Of a stretch of 64,000 nucleotides of DNA, positions 35,534-43,798 are shown in pieces. The notes beneath the pieces were generated by a model. The model was not told where the DNA came from. It searched no databases and was given only the letters and a program-made list of their open reading frames with translations. A program made the position numbers and the translations under genes. Source of the stretch: Flavobacteriales bacterium UBA7666 (GTDB lineage Bacteria; Bacteroidota; Bacteroidia; Flavobacteriales_D; Crocinitomicaceae). Each line of letters starts with the position of its first letter. The stretch's first letter is position 1. The DNA lies in assembly GCA_002483265.1 (NCBI GenBank), contig DLHO01000026.1, positions 288,510-352,509 on the forward strand, written 5' to 3'.

Positions 35534-36250
35534 ATGAAAAAGCTTCTTTTAGTATTAGCCCTTGCATCAGGAACAGCATTCGGGCAAACAGACCAACAGA
35601 CTTCAAAATCTACAGTTACGGTAAATGGAACTTCTAAAATTTCCATCACTCCGGACATGACGGAGCTAAATATTCATGTTTCATCACTAAAAATGAACAT
35701 GGCAGATGCTACCAAAACAATCGGTGATCAAACTCAGAAGTATTTGAAAATCCTTAAAGATCTTGGTTTCAAGGAAACGGATGTGAAAACAACCAATTTC
35801 TCCGCATCAAAAAACAGGATTTATCGTCAAAATGGACCTGTAGATAGTGGTTACGTGGTTTCTCAAAACTTGACATTGAAATTTGGATACAATCAGTCAT
35901 TGCTGCAAAAAATAGTTGCGCGTTTTTCTGAATCAAAAGATCCGGTTGATTTTAATATCGGCTTTTATATTTCCGATTTATTGCGGGAGAAGACAGAAGC
36001 AGAGCTTCAAGGGAAAGCTGTAACAGATGCTCGTAAGAAAGCTACCAATTTATCAACTGCTGCAGGAGTAAAAATCACGACCGTAAAAGCAATCATCTAC
36101 GGAAACGAATCGCAGGGAGGACCAGTTTATTACAAGTCGGACATGCGCATGGCAATGAGCACTGAAATGTCTGATGGTGTGAATCTTAGTTTTGCGCCGC
36201 AGGAAGTAGAATTACAGGAAACAGTGACTGTCGTTTGGTTTATTGAATGA
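35534..36250 (+). CDS. SIMPL-domain (DUF541) secreted protein
   Basis: 238 residues: a signal peptide (MKKLLLVLALASGTAFGQ) followed by a SIMPL domain with the pattern STVTVNGTSKISITPDMTEL and GYVVSQNLTL, ending VELQETVTVVWFIE. SIMPL proteins are periplasmic; one homologue (BP26) forms a channel-like oligomer, but the bacterial role is unclear. A terminator follows at 36306-36337. Single gene. Confidence 0.85.
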   Translation: MKKLLLVLALASGTAFGQTDQQTSKSTVTVNGTSKISITPDMTELNIHVSSLKMNMADATKTIGDQTQKYLKILKDLGFKETDVKTTNFSASKNRIYRQNGPVDSGYVVSQNLTLKFGYNQSLLQKIVARFSESKDPVDFNIGFYISDLLREKTEAELQGKAVTDARKKATNLSTAAGVKITTVKAIIYGNESQGGPVYYKSDMRMAMSTEMSDGVNLSFAPQEVELQETVTVVWFIE

Positions 36251-36270
36251 GAGTCCGCCTTGGTGGACGA
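36251..36270. repeat. Short palindrome after the SIMPL gene
   Basis: GAGTCCGCCTTGGTGGACGA directly follows the stop codon and resembles 7137-7156 after carB. It is an imperfect palindrome. Not followed by a T tract. Confidence 0.4.
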
Positions 36271-36305
36271 TAAACGATCTACGTGAGTGGATTAAATACA
36301 TAAAC

Positions 36306-36337
36306 AAAAAAAGCGGTTCGAATGGATCGCTTTTTTT
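36306..36337 (+). terminator. Intrinsic terminator after the SIMPL gene
   Basis: Arms AAAAAAAGCG (36306-36315) and CGCTTTTTTT (36328-36337) with a 12-base loop. Confidence 0.8.
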
Positions 36338-36465
36338 ATGAGATTAAGTTGATATTATGACTTTGTAAATGAATGAGTTATGTGTGTTTTGATTAAGGGA
36401 TGGAGAGAATAAATCTCGAATGAAAGGTCTCGAAATCATAAAAGATTATAGTTTTTATAATTCAT

Positions 36466-36487
36466 GTTGATATATCAACTATATTTG
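36466..36487 (+). promoter_or_regulatory. MarR-type operator overlapping the promoter of the MarR/S41/serine-hydrolase operon
   Basis: A 14-bp perfect palindrome GTTGATATATCAAC (36466-36479) abuts the -7 element TATATTTG (36480-36487, fits TAnnTTTG). Another GTCAAC half site follows at about 36504, just before the ATG at 36513. TTGATATATCAA is a common form of MarR-family operator, so auto-repression is expected. Confidence 0.65.
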
Positions 36488-36512
36488 CATCAAATATATT
36501 TATGTCAACTAT

Positions 36513-36950
36513 ATGAATATTGAAAATCCAACGGGAACAGTGCTATATTCAATTGAGCAAGCAATTAAGGAGTATCGAAAAGTCTCTCAGAGAAATATTG
36601 AGAAAATTGTAAAGGACATCACAGTGGATCAATGCTTAATCTTGATGATACTGGACAAGGATGCGGAAATTTCTCAAAAAGAAGTGGCAGATCTGATATT
36701 CAAGGACAAAGCCTCAATTACTAGAATGATAGAATTGATGGTGAAAAAGGATTATCTAAGAAGAGCCATTCATCAGGAAGATAGAAGAAAGTTCAACCTT
36801 GAAATTACCGAAAAAGGAAAAAAAACCTTGGAATTAATAGATCCAACTATCCAAATAAATAGGAAAACAGCACTAAACGGTTTGTCATTGGAAGAAATTA
36901 ATTTGCTGGATCAAACTTTGAAAAAAATAATCGCGAATTGTAAACTTTAA
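36513..36950 (+). CDS. MarR-family transcriptional regulator
   Basis: 145 residues with the MarR winged helix-turn-helix: QCLILMILDKDAEISQKEVADLIFKDKASITRMIELM (recognition helix about 67-80) and a wing with HQEDRRKFNLEITEKG (the DRR-x-x motif). Works as a dimer that usually represses its own operon until a small ligand binds; the ligand is unknown. First gene of an operon with a secreted S41 peptidase (3 bp gap) and a serine hydrolase; a perfect palindrome at its promoter supports auto-regulation. Confidence 0.9.
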   Translation: MNIENPTGTVLYSIEQAIKEYRKVSQRNIEKIVKDITVDQCLILMILDKDAEISQKEVADLIFKDKASITRMIELMVKKDYLRRAIHQEDRRKFNLEITEKGKKTLELIDPTIQINRKTALNGLSLEEINLLDQTLKKIIANCKL

Positions 36951-36953
36951 AAA

Positions 36954-37988
36954 ATGAAGACAGTATTTAGTCTAGTATTAGTTCACCTTGTCATCTGTCT
37001 CGGCTTAATAGCAAATGCGCAGGATTTGACGGAACGAAATAAGCAAATAATCGAAATAGCAGATAAAATTAAGGAGTATTACATTTTCGAAGATGTGGCA
37101 AACGAACTCTCTGAAAAATTGAAATCAGAAATAGCACTTAAAACATTCGATAATCTGTCAGATAGTGAATTCACAAAATCGCTTTCGTCCTATTTATCCA
37201 AAAACGGAAATGATTTACATTTTAATGTGCTGTATCGTCCAAGTCAAGAAGAAACGAAATCAGTCAATGAAAAAGAATTGTTACAAGAATATGATGCCAT
37301 CAATAAACAGTGGAATTATGGTTTTGAAAAAGTTGCGAGATTGGATGGGAATATTGGTTATATCGAATACTCCGGATTTCCCGAAGGAAATAAATCTGCT
37401 CAACAAATTCTTGATGCGACAATGAATTTTGTTTCAAATACGAATGCATTAATTATAGATCTAAGAAACAATCAAGGTGGAGATGGTAAAATGGTTGAAC
37501 TATTTTTAAGTTACTTTTTTGAGAAAAAGATGAAGTTGAGTGAGGTTTATACGAGGTATACGGACAAAACTTCAAAATCGTGTACCATGCAAAAAGTGAA
37601 TGGGAAAAAGTATTTGCGTAAACCGGTGTATATTTTGGTAAACAACCATACTATTTCTGCCGCTGAGGCATTAGCATATAATCTACAACAAAATAAGATT
37701 GCGCAGGTAATTGGAGAAAAAACCTATGGAGCTGCAAACCCTGTAAAAGCATTTTTTATCGGCAACAAATACCATTTATTTATTCCTGTCTCTATAGAAA
37801 AAAATTCAATCACAAATACGAATTGGGAACATGTAGGAATTGATGCTGATATCAAAATCAGTTCTGAAAAAGCGTTGATAAAAGCACAAATTTGTGCACT
37901 TGAAGATTTATTGAAAGCGGCCGTTAAAATGGAATTGACTGAAAATGAAATCAAAGAGAAGCTTTTAAAATTGCAAGAACAATTGTAG
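36954..37988 (+). CDS. S41-family peptidase, secreted
   Basis: 344 residues with a signal peptide (MKTVFSLVLVHLVICLGLIANAQ). The S41 core is clear: ALIIDLRNNQGGDGKMVE (about 163-180), then VNNHTISAAEALAYNLQ with predicted catalytic Ser235, and GEKTYGAANPVK. Members cut C-terminal ends or peptides in the periplasm. The substrate is unknown. It starts 3 bp after the MarR gene, so it is translated from the same transcript, and is followed after 39 bp by a serine hydrolase gene. Confidence 0.88.
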   Translation: MKTVFSLVLVHLVICLGLIANAQDLTERNKQIIEIADKIKEYYIFEDVANELSEKLKSEIALKTFDNLSDSEFTKSLSSYLSKNGNDLHFNVLYRPSQEETKSVNEKELLQEYDAINKQWNYGFEKVARLDGNIGYIEYSGFPEGNKSAQQILDATMNFVSNTNALIIDLRNNQGGDGKMVELFLSYFFEKKMKLSEVYTRYTDKTSKSCTMQKVNGKKYLRKPVYILVNNHTISAAEALAYNLQQNKIAQVIGEKTYGAANPVKAFFIGNKYHLFIPVSIEKNSITNTNWEHVGIDADIKISSEKALIKAQICALEDLLKAAVKMELTENEIKEKLLKLQEQL

Positions 37989-38027
37989 TCAAAAAACAAT
38001 CAAACAAAAACAACTAAACAAAATTCG

Positions 38028-39335
38028 ATGAGACATATTTTAGTAATTCTGATTTTTCCAACGGTCATTTTTGGACAAAAAAATGAGGCGGCTGATCTTG
38101 CAAGATACATGCAGGCACAAGTCGAAGTAAGTAATTTTAGTGGGACGGTAATAGTAACCAGAAATGATACCGTTTTGTTGAAACAAGCATATGGTTTGGC
38201 AGACTACGAATGGAATATTAAAAACACGGTAGATACTAAATTTCAGTTGGCTTCTGTAACGAAACAATTTACAGCTGCAGCTATTTTACAATTGGTGGAA
38301 AGAAAACAATTGCTGCTTACGGATAAATTAGTGAAATTTTTCCCTGACTTCCCCAAGGGAGATAGTATTACAATTCATATGTTATTATGTCATATGTCGG
38401 GTTTGCAAATGGATTTTGATGAATTTTATTTAAACAATGTTTCAATTTCGCAGGATTCAGCATTAAAGTATATTGAGCAAAAAAGTCTTTTATTTCCTCC
38501 GGGAACGAACACTGCTTATAGCAACATTGGATACTATTTACTTGCCCGCATTATTGAAAAATCAACGAATCAGAGTTATTCTGAATATTTAAAGATGAAC
38601 ATCTTTGAGAAAGTGAAAATGAATAACACAGGCGTTATTACAAATAAAGAGCTGATACCGAAAAAAGCTAAAAACTACCTGCTTGCTGAAAATAAATACC
38701 TGAATAATCCTTATATCAATTGGGAATACAACATTGGACATGACGGGATTTATTCGACCATTGAAGATTTAGCGCTATGGGATAAAGCGCTTTATGGGAC
38801 GAGTGTTTTGTCGGCAGAAATGAAGACTTTAATGTTTACCTCCTACAACGACCAAAATTGGGGATATGGATTTATGATTAATCCATTTTATAATCAAGGA
38901 CATCAACTGATCGCGCATGATGGTGGTTTTTGGGGTGCGCAGACATCTCTTAACCGATTTACGGATGATCGTCTTTTCGTAACTGTTTTGTCTAATAATC
39001 AATCGCCTTCTTACACCATCGCTTATGGACTTGCTGCCATTGTATTTGAAAAAGAGGTGGAAATTCCTTACAAACATGTTCAAACTAAAGCGGATACTAC
39101 TCTTTATGATAAATATGCAGGTAATTATGGAGAAATTGCAATTGTTAAAATGAGTGGGAAATTGTTTTATAACAGTTCGGAATCAGAACTCTTGCCGGAA
39201 TCCAAAACAAAATTTTTCAGAGCCGACAATAATAATCGGACAATTGAATTCGTCCGGGATAAATCAGGGAACTATAATTCTATAATCCTTACAAAAGGAG
39301 GCGTGAAGGAAGTGATCATGAGAAATCGGCAGTAA
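38028..39335 (+). CDS. Serine hydrolase of the beta-lactamase/PBP class C superfamily
   Basis: 435 residues with a signal peptide (MRHILVILIFPTVIFGQ). The class C motifs are present: SxxK as SVTK (76-79), YxN as YSN (164-166) and an HxG-type third motif in HDGGFWG (about 300). A C-terminal extension of about 100 beta-rich residues follows. These proteins are periplasmic esterases, peptidases or beta-lactamase relatives; true beta-lactamase activity is not implied. Third gene of the MarR-controlled operon, so it and the S41 peptidase may act together on a cell-wall or peptide substrate. Confidence 0.88.
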   Translation: MRHILVILIFPTVIFGQKNEAADLARYMQAQVEVSNFSGTVIVTRNDTVLLKQAYGLADYEWNIKNTVDTKFQLASVTKQFTAAAILQLVERKQLLLTDKLVKFFPDFPKGDSITIHMLLCHMSGLQMDFDEFYLNNVSISQDSALKYIEQKSLLFPPGTNTAYSNIGYYLLARIIEKSTNQSYSEYLKMNIFEKVKMNNTGVITNKELIPKKAKNYLLAENKYLNNPYINWEYNIGHDGIYSTIEDLALWDKALYGTSVLSAEMKTLMFTSYNDQNWGYGFMINPFYNQGHQLIAHDGGFWGAQTSLNRFTDDRLFVTVLSNNQSPSYTIAYGLAAIVFEKEVEIPYKHVQTKADTTLYDKYAGNYGEIAIVKMSGKLFYNSSESELLPESKTKFFRADNNNRTIEFVRDKSGNYNSIILTKGGVKEVIMRNRQ

Positions 39336-39481
39336 AACAAAATCCATTGTGAACATCAAAATCGTTCAATCAAACACTTAATCACTATTTTCTTAAGAAA
39401 TATTCATGAAACCGAATTTATAATACCGTTCTTTAGCCTATCCTCTTTGTAAAACATACACTTAGGCAGTTAATTATTAAC

Positions 39482-40126
39482 ATGCGTGCTATGAATAACA
39501 AAGAAATTCAGGAACAAAATGAATTGAAGGAATCAATCCAATTCGAAAGATTGATCCAAGGTCTTATTGATAACGAATACGGTTGTTGCGATGATTTTAT
39601 CTTGCCTGAGATCGTAGCAGGTTTATATGCAAACGTCCAGCACTTAAATGAAACAGAAAGTTTGAAGCCTTCCGGTTTCGGTAATAAACTGGATTTCAAA
39701 AAAGATAGCGCGGTTAGAGGTGATAAAATCAATTGGATAGAGGAAGAAACGACCAATCAATTTGAAATGAGCTACCTCACTAAAATTGAAAAGTTTATCC
39801 TGTACCTGAACAAAACCTGTTTTACAGCGATAAAAAGCTATGAAAGCCATTATTCATCGTATGAAAAAAATAGTTTTTATAAACGGCATCTGGATCAATT
39901 TAAAAACGAAAAAGGACGAAAATATTCCATCGTTTTATACCTCAATAAGGATTGGAAAATCACTGATGGAGGCTTGCTGTCCTTGTATCCCAAAATGAAA
40001 GAACAAATAGATATTTCTCCTTTGGGAGGAAGAATGGTATTATTCCGGAGCGATGAAATGGAGCACGAGGTCAATCCTTCTTTTACCCGGGAAAGAAATA
40101 GTATTGCCGGTTGGTTGAAGAATTAA
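39482..40126 (+). CDS. 2-oxoglutarate/Fe(II)-dependent oxygenase (prolyl 4-hydroxylase-like)
   Basis: 214 residues (an ATG at 39491 is an alternative start). The double-stranded beta-helix shows the HxD iron ligands in FYKRHLDQF (His136, Asp138), the distal His in DEMEHEVNPS (His195) and the 2-oxoglutarate-binding Arg in RERNSIAGWLK (Arg203/205). This is the P4Hc subclass, which hydroxylates protein or amino-acid side chains. Cytosolic; the target is unknown. A terminator follows at 40130-40161. Confidence 0.87.
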   Translation: MRAMNNKEIQEQNELKESIQFERLIQGLIDNEYGCCDDFILPEIVAGLYANVQHLNETESLKPSGFGNKLDFKKDSAVRGDKINWIEEETTNQFEMSYLTKIEKFILYLNKTCFTAIKSYESHYSSYEKNSFYKRHLDQFKNEKGRKYSIVLYLNKDWKITDGGLLSLYPKMKEQIDISPLGGRMVLFRSDEMEHEVNPSFTRERNSIAGWLKN

Positions 40127-40129
40127 AGC

Positions 40130-40161
40130 AGTGATTTGTCTTTCTATGGATCACTTTTTTT
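40130..40161 (+). terminator. Intrinsic terminator after the 2OG oxygenase gene
   Basis: Arms AGTGAT (40130-40135) and ATCACT (40150-40155), followed by six T. Confidence 0.65.
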
Positions 40162-40210
40162 ATATTCGTGATAGCGAATCCTTTGCAAAAGGAGATAATA
40201 TTACAGAAGA

Positions 40211-40651
40211 ATGAAAGACAATTTTTTTTTCATGGATGAATATTTTCTGGGAATAGAATTTAGATATCCTTCGCAGCAAATTGATCCGCCAATGCTGTGG
40301 TTTAAACCCGAAAATTTTAAAAAGGTCCTGGCTGTCTGCAAAGAAAAGGGCTTGGGGATTCTCGTCATTGAGGTATATAAGGAAGGTTATGCAGATACCT
40401 TGTTGTCTGACGATTTTGGAGGAAATCCATTCAACCAGGACTGGTACACCAATGAATTTGAGAATGCAGTCAAAAAACATTGTCTTGAAACAGATCATAC
40501 GGAAGTATTATTTGCCGGATGGTTTCTGGAACCGAATGATGGGGAAGAAACGATTGTCAATAATAGCTCAAATGAATTATCCGACCAGCCGTCAAATCAA
40601 ACGATAAAGAATAAATCAGGCTTTTGGTCTAAAATCAAAAGTTGGTTCTAA
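40211..40651 (+). CDS. Hypothetical cytosolic protein
   Basis: 146 residues. Residues 1-110 appear folded alpha/beta (EYFLGIEFRYPSQQ, WFKPENFKKVLAVCKEKGLGILVIEVY, DTLLSDDFGGNPF) and are followed by a Ser/Asn-rich linker (115-132) and an amphipathic end KSGFWSKIKSWF. No signal peptide or known motif. Preceded by a terminator, so probably transcribed on its own. I do not recognise it. Confidence 0.5.
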   Translation: MKDNFFFMDEYFLGIEFRYPSQQIDPPMLWFKPENFKKVLAVCKEKGLGILVIEVYKEGYADTLLSDDFGGNPFNQDWYTNEFENAVKKHCLETDHTEVLFAGWFLEPNDGEETIVNNSSNELSDQPSNQTIKNKSGFWSKIKSWF

Positions 40652-40686
40652 ATGCAAAATGTTAGTTGTAATTTAAATTGATACTC

Positions 40687-40851
40687 ATGCAAGCAAAAAA
40701 CATTCTCCTGATAGCATTGATTTTACTTAATTGTATCGTTTTACTTGGTCAGATTTGGCCGGAAGGTGTTCCTCCGTTTGCACGGATTGTAAACATTGTT
40801 TTCCTTAGTTCCAGTTTGCTGTTCTTTGCGTTTTCATTGAGAAGAAAATAG
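40687..40851 (+). CDS. Small two-helix membrane protein (54 residues)
   Basis: The frame gives MQAKNILLIALILLNCIVLL and then IVNIVFLSSSLLFFAFSLRRK: two membrane helices joined by a WPEGVPPF loop. The second half is repeated at 41956-42039 as part of a 148-bp duplication, which shows the sequence is mobile or recombinogenic, and the positive-charge ending RRK fits a true protein. The stop codon TAG overlaps the next frame by one base. No function known. Confidence 0.5.
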   Translation: MQAKNILLIALILLNCIVLLGQIWPEGVPPFARIVNIVFLSSSLLFFAFSLRRK

Positions 40852-40915
40852 TGCAAATGGGACTATTTCGCTATATCTCTGATTGGTACAAAGAAAACAT
40901 GGCCATTCCGAAAGA
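40768..40915 (+). repeat. 148-bp direct repeat, copy 1
   Basis: Matches 41956-42103 with four substitutions in 148 bp and no gaps. It covers the end of the 54-residue membrane protein gene and the first 19 codons of the next one, and ends exactly where the next gene changes into a different family. Confidence 0.92.
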
Positions 40916-41087
40916 GGGCGCAAACCTGATTGCTCAGGGAACAGATCAAACAGCAGGTCAGCTTGAACCCGCAGGAAAAGACAAGTTCCGGTTTGAGAGC
41001 ACATCCATTGTGCTGGAATTCAACCTAGAAATAAACACAATGCTTTTGAAGCAGGGTGGAGGAGAGTTTACGTTTACGAAAGAGTAG
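40857..41087 (+). pseudogene. Chimeric fragment: unknown start joined to serine-hydrolase C-terminus
   Basis: 76 residues from ATG 40857. The first 19 residues (MGLFRYISDWYKENMAIPK) belong to the 148-bp repeat. The rest (EGANLIAQGTDQTAGQLEPA, then FRFESTSIVLEFNLEINT) resembles the C-terminal beta-rich tail of secreted serine hydrolases of the beta-lactamase family: LEPAGKDKF followed by MLLKQGGGEFTF. There is no catalytic part. The change of family at about 40915 coincides with the end of the repeat. Probably a junk fusion, possibly still translated. Confidence 0.65.
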
Positions 41088-41186
41088 TATTTATTATAAT
41101 TAGGGAGCATAGCTTCTGATTTTCTGTTTTCTAACTACTTTTGTCTGTACTGGGAGAATAGTTGACAACTTAAAAAGTTAATTTCT

Positions 41187-41855
41187 ATGAAAAATTGCAC
41201 CTTACTTTTTACAATAGTTTGTTTCGCATCGGCTTATTCCCAGGAAAAATTGGTAGAGTTTCAAACCGAGTTATCTTATATCATTGACAGAAAAGAAAGT
41301 ATATGGTATATATCAAAACAAAATCCGGAACTCACCCTTATTAAAAACAAATTAGCTCATTTATTGATATTGGATGATTCATTGTACACGATTAACTTTA
41401 AAAGTCACGATGTCAACAGTTTTCAACAGCCTGAAAGTATCAATTACAGTCTCACGAGATACAATAAAGACCGAAAGAACAAAAGAAGTCAGACGGTTCT
41501 TAAAACCGATGACCAAAAAAAAATTAATGATCTAACTTGTGTGAAATTCATCTCTAAAGTTGGGAATGAAACATATGAAACGTATATTGCATTAGATCAC
41601 CCGATTAACAACGCATTCTATTTTAAAAATCTGATTGGATCAGATGAACCGCTTGGATTCAAAGGCTTGATTGCAGAAATTAATATCAGGACAGATGAAA
41701 AACCGGAGTTTAGGCCTTTTCTAAAATTAATCGACTTCAAAGAAGTAGATCGTTGTATGTATATTGACTATTCCAAAATTAAAGAGTCCGTTTCTTTTCA
41801 ATATAAACCTGCTCCTAAGTATTCAATTGAAACAATTGAGCCCGGTACCAAATAA
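41187..41855 (+). CDS. Secreted protein, possibly GLPGLI-like
   Basis: 222 residues with a signal peptide (MKNCTLLFTIVCFASAYSQ). The middle contains LGFKGLIAEINI in the place where GLPGLI-family proteins have their name-giving motif, and the order of strands and the length are compatible, but the likeness is weak. Probably periplasmic. It lies between the two copies of the 148-bp repeat, so it may have arrived or moved with them. Function unknown. Confidence 0.55.
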   Translation: MKNCTLLFTIVCFASAYSQEKLVEFQTELSYIIDRKESIWYISKQNPELTLIKNKLAHLLILDDSLYTINFKSHDVNSFQQPESINYSLTRYNKDRKNKRSQTVLKTDDQKKINDLTCVKFISKVGNETYETYIALDHPINNAFYFKNLIGSDEPLGFKGLIAEINIRTDEKPEFRPFLKLIDFKEVDRCMYIDYSKIKESVSFQYKPAPKYSIETIEPGTK

Positions 41856-41943
41856 AGACCAGTCCTAGATTGTTATTTGATACTGGTTTCAGCGGTATTG
41901 AGTGCATCCCTGATGACTCTGATTGATTACATCGACAATAGTA

Positions 41944-42137
41944 ATGCTACTGGCAGTTCCTCCGTTTGCACGGATTGTAAACATTGTTTTCCTTAGTTCA
42001 AGTTTGCTGTTCTTTGCGTTTTCGTTGAGAAGAAAATAGTGCAAATGGGACTATTTCGCTACATCTCTGATTGGTACAAGGAAAACATGGCCATTCCGAA
42101 AGATAAAAAGTGGAGTTTACCGCTTCGGCTGATTTGA
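41944..42137 (+). pseudogene. Decayed second copy of the small-gene pair
   Basis: Two remnants in the order of copy 1: 41944-42039 encodes the last 27 residues of the two-helix membrane protein after a different start (MLLAV), and 42045-42137 begins MGLFRYISDWYKENMAIPK then diverges after 19 residues and stops after 30. The first lacks the first membrane helix and the second lacks any domain. Confidence 0.8.
41956..42103 (+). repeat. 148-bp direct repeat, copy 2
   Basis: Gap-free match to 40768-40915, about 97 percent identical. Flanking sequences differ on both sides. Confidence 0.92.
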
Positions 42138-42225
42138 TGAGTGAAAATTGGGTTTGTTGAATTCGCTGCCTTATTGAATGAAGTTTTTAGTTATATTTAG
42201 ATCTTAACTAAAACAACACTATTCA

Positions 42226-42987
42226 ATGAAAAATCAACAATGGACGACGTCCAACACAATTCGTATTATTTCTTCTGTAAGAAATTCAAGATTCACTAAA
42301 GGATTGGTATTAGGAGCTTTTCTTTTTGGTTCTTTTCTAGCACAGAGTCAAACCTTAGCAGAGTTTAAATACTCTTCCGAACAGAGTGAAGGAAGAAAAA
42401 TTATTCCTTACAGTGATTTACAAGCGTTAGCAAAAACAGAACACGATGATCAGGACAGAGCAACTGCAGCAATTGCAGGATATAATTCTGCCAAGTTGCT
42501 AAGTGATAAGAAGCTTTATATTGGCTTTCGTGCGGATGTTAACAGAAACCTGAATGAGTCAAAGAAAAAACTCTCAGATTACAAAGGAACGGACGCTTCC
42601 AAAAAAGCCGAGTTGAAAAAGAAAGTTGAGACCGATGAGGCTGACGTGAAAGAGGTTGAAGCAAAACTCAAGGATTTGGATTCAAAAATGACCGCTGGTC
42701 TCCCAAAATGGGAAGCAGTCGCTGAAGCGAGGAAAAACGTGCGTAAAGTTTTCAGTAATGCATACCTTAGATTGGAGGATTCTGAAGATCATCCTGAAAA
42801 GCATATTAAAAAACCTGCCAGCACGGATAAAGCCGGACTTGCTCAATGGGAGAAAGATTCAGATCTTCTTAAGCAATATATAGCGAATATTAAGGGCAAA
42901 ATTAAAGATGGATATGTAGATCATGATCGCGAAATAAAAGTAGCTACTGATGCGGTAGAAAAATTAAAGGAAGGGTTAGCTCTTTAG
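42226..42987 (+). CDS. Exported coiled-coil protein, unknown function
   Basis: 253 residues. A long N-terminus (about 20 polar residues) precedes a hydrophobic stretch (LVLGAFLFGSFLAQSQ), a signal peptide with an extended n-region or a membrane anchor. The rest is rich in Lys, Glu, Asp and Ala and has a strong heptad-like pattern around 105-150 (KKAELKKKVETDEADVKEVE), so a coiled coil is likely. No enzyme motif. Single gene closed by a good terminator at 43017-43050. Confidence 0.6.
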   Translation: MKNQQWTTSNTIRIISSVRNSRFTKGLVLGAFLFGSFLAQSQTLAEFKYSSEQSEGRKIIPYSDLQALAKTEHDDQDRATAAIAGYNSAKLLSDKKLYIGFRADVNRNLNESKKKLSDYKGTDASKKAELKKKVETDEADVKEVEAKLKDLDSKMTAGLPKWEAVAEARKNVRKVFSNAYLRLEDSEDHPEKHIKKPASTDKAGLAQWEKDSDLLKQYIANIKGKIKDGYVDHDREIKVATDAVEKLKEGLAL

Positions 42988-43016
42988 GGAATATTCTGAC
43001 AAGCAACTTTTATAGT

Positions 43017-43050
43017 GAGGATGTTCGATTAATGGACATCCTCTTTTTTT
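43017..43050 (+). terminator. Intrinsic terminator
   Basis: Arms GAGGATGT (43017-43024) and ACATCCTC (43036-43043), then seven T. Confidence 0.85.
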
Positions 43051-43184
43051 GTAGTGATCAGATAATTTTAAACTGAATGAAGAGGATTTGTATCGGAATA
43101 AATTGGATACTGGTTATTTTAGCACGATATTTCAATAGAATCCGCATAAGCAACTGAAATAAATAATTGAAGCAATTCAATAAA

Positions 43185-43673
43185 ATGAAAAACTACCCTG
43201 AAAAAAGCCAAAAAAAGAAAGATTCAGTTGCGACAGATCATTTTGATAAGTCTACACTAACAGCCAACGATTTCGAGCTGTTAAAGGCTTTTGAAAAAAG
43301 ACGCAGTGAATACGATCGCTTGCTGGAAGAATCAAATATCATTTATTCCAAAAAGACATGCCCCGGTTGTGGATTTCCGACCTTTGACCAGAATGAACTA
43401 TTTACTACTTGCATCATCTGCTTGTGGGAAGGGTATGACTCCGAAAAAAACAATACCTATCAAGGCCCGCCAAATTATATTTCATTGATTGAACATCGTG
43501 TGAATGTCAGCAGTTTTCTTCGTTCGTTCAATCAAAATCATGAAATCGATGGTTCAATTGATGAAATTATGAAATCCATAAAAGAATTTGAGCAAGGCAC
43601 AAAAAGCATTGACAGAGATGATTTCGAAAACAATTTAAAAAATATACTTCCTACAAAATTGAAAGAGAAGTAG
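43185..43673 (+). CDS. CPCC-type cysteine-rich protein
   Basis: 162 residues from the ATG at 43185 (the frame extends to a TTG at 43167). The middle part KTCPGCGFPTFDQNEL, then CIICLWEGYD, fits the cysteine-rich CPCC domain: Cys59, Cys62, Cys76 and Cys79 probably bind zinc, and the W-E-G/D is diagnostic. The usual CPCC first motif is changed to CPGC. Flanking helices are charged. CPCC domains are small and occur in proteins near polymorphic toxin loci; here no toxin is present. Function unknown. Confidence 0.75.
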   Translation: MKNYPEKSQKKKDSVATDHFDKSTLTANDFELLKAFEKRRSEYDRLLEESNIIYSKKTCPGCGFPTFDQNELFTTCIICLWEGYDSEKNNTYQGPPNYISLIEHRVNVSSFLRSFNQNHEIDGSIDEIMKSIKEFEQGTKSIDRDDFENNLKNILPTKLKEK

Positions 43674-43711
43674 TTTCTTGATTCAAAATATTCAATTGGT
43701 TATTTTTAACT

Positions 43712-43738
43712 GAGGTCATTTTTTGCTCACCTCTTTTT
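43712..43738 (+). terminator. Possible terminator after the CPCC gene
   Basis: Arms GAGGT (43712-43716) and ACCTC (43729-43733), then TTTTT. Confidence 0.5.
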
Positions 43739-43798
43739 AAGTAATATTGTTCAGCAGAAATTTGAGTCACTGAATCAAGTAATGGATTAATAAATTGA

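Larger units (their letters stand above)
41856..42225. other. Intergenic region with decayed repeat
   Basis: 370 bp containing repeat copy 2 (41956-42103) and two short frames derived from it. A weak hairpin (ACCAGT/ACTGGT) lies at about 41859-41891. I see no intact gene. Confidence 0.6.
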
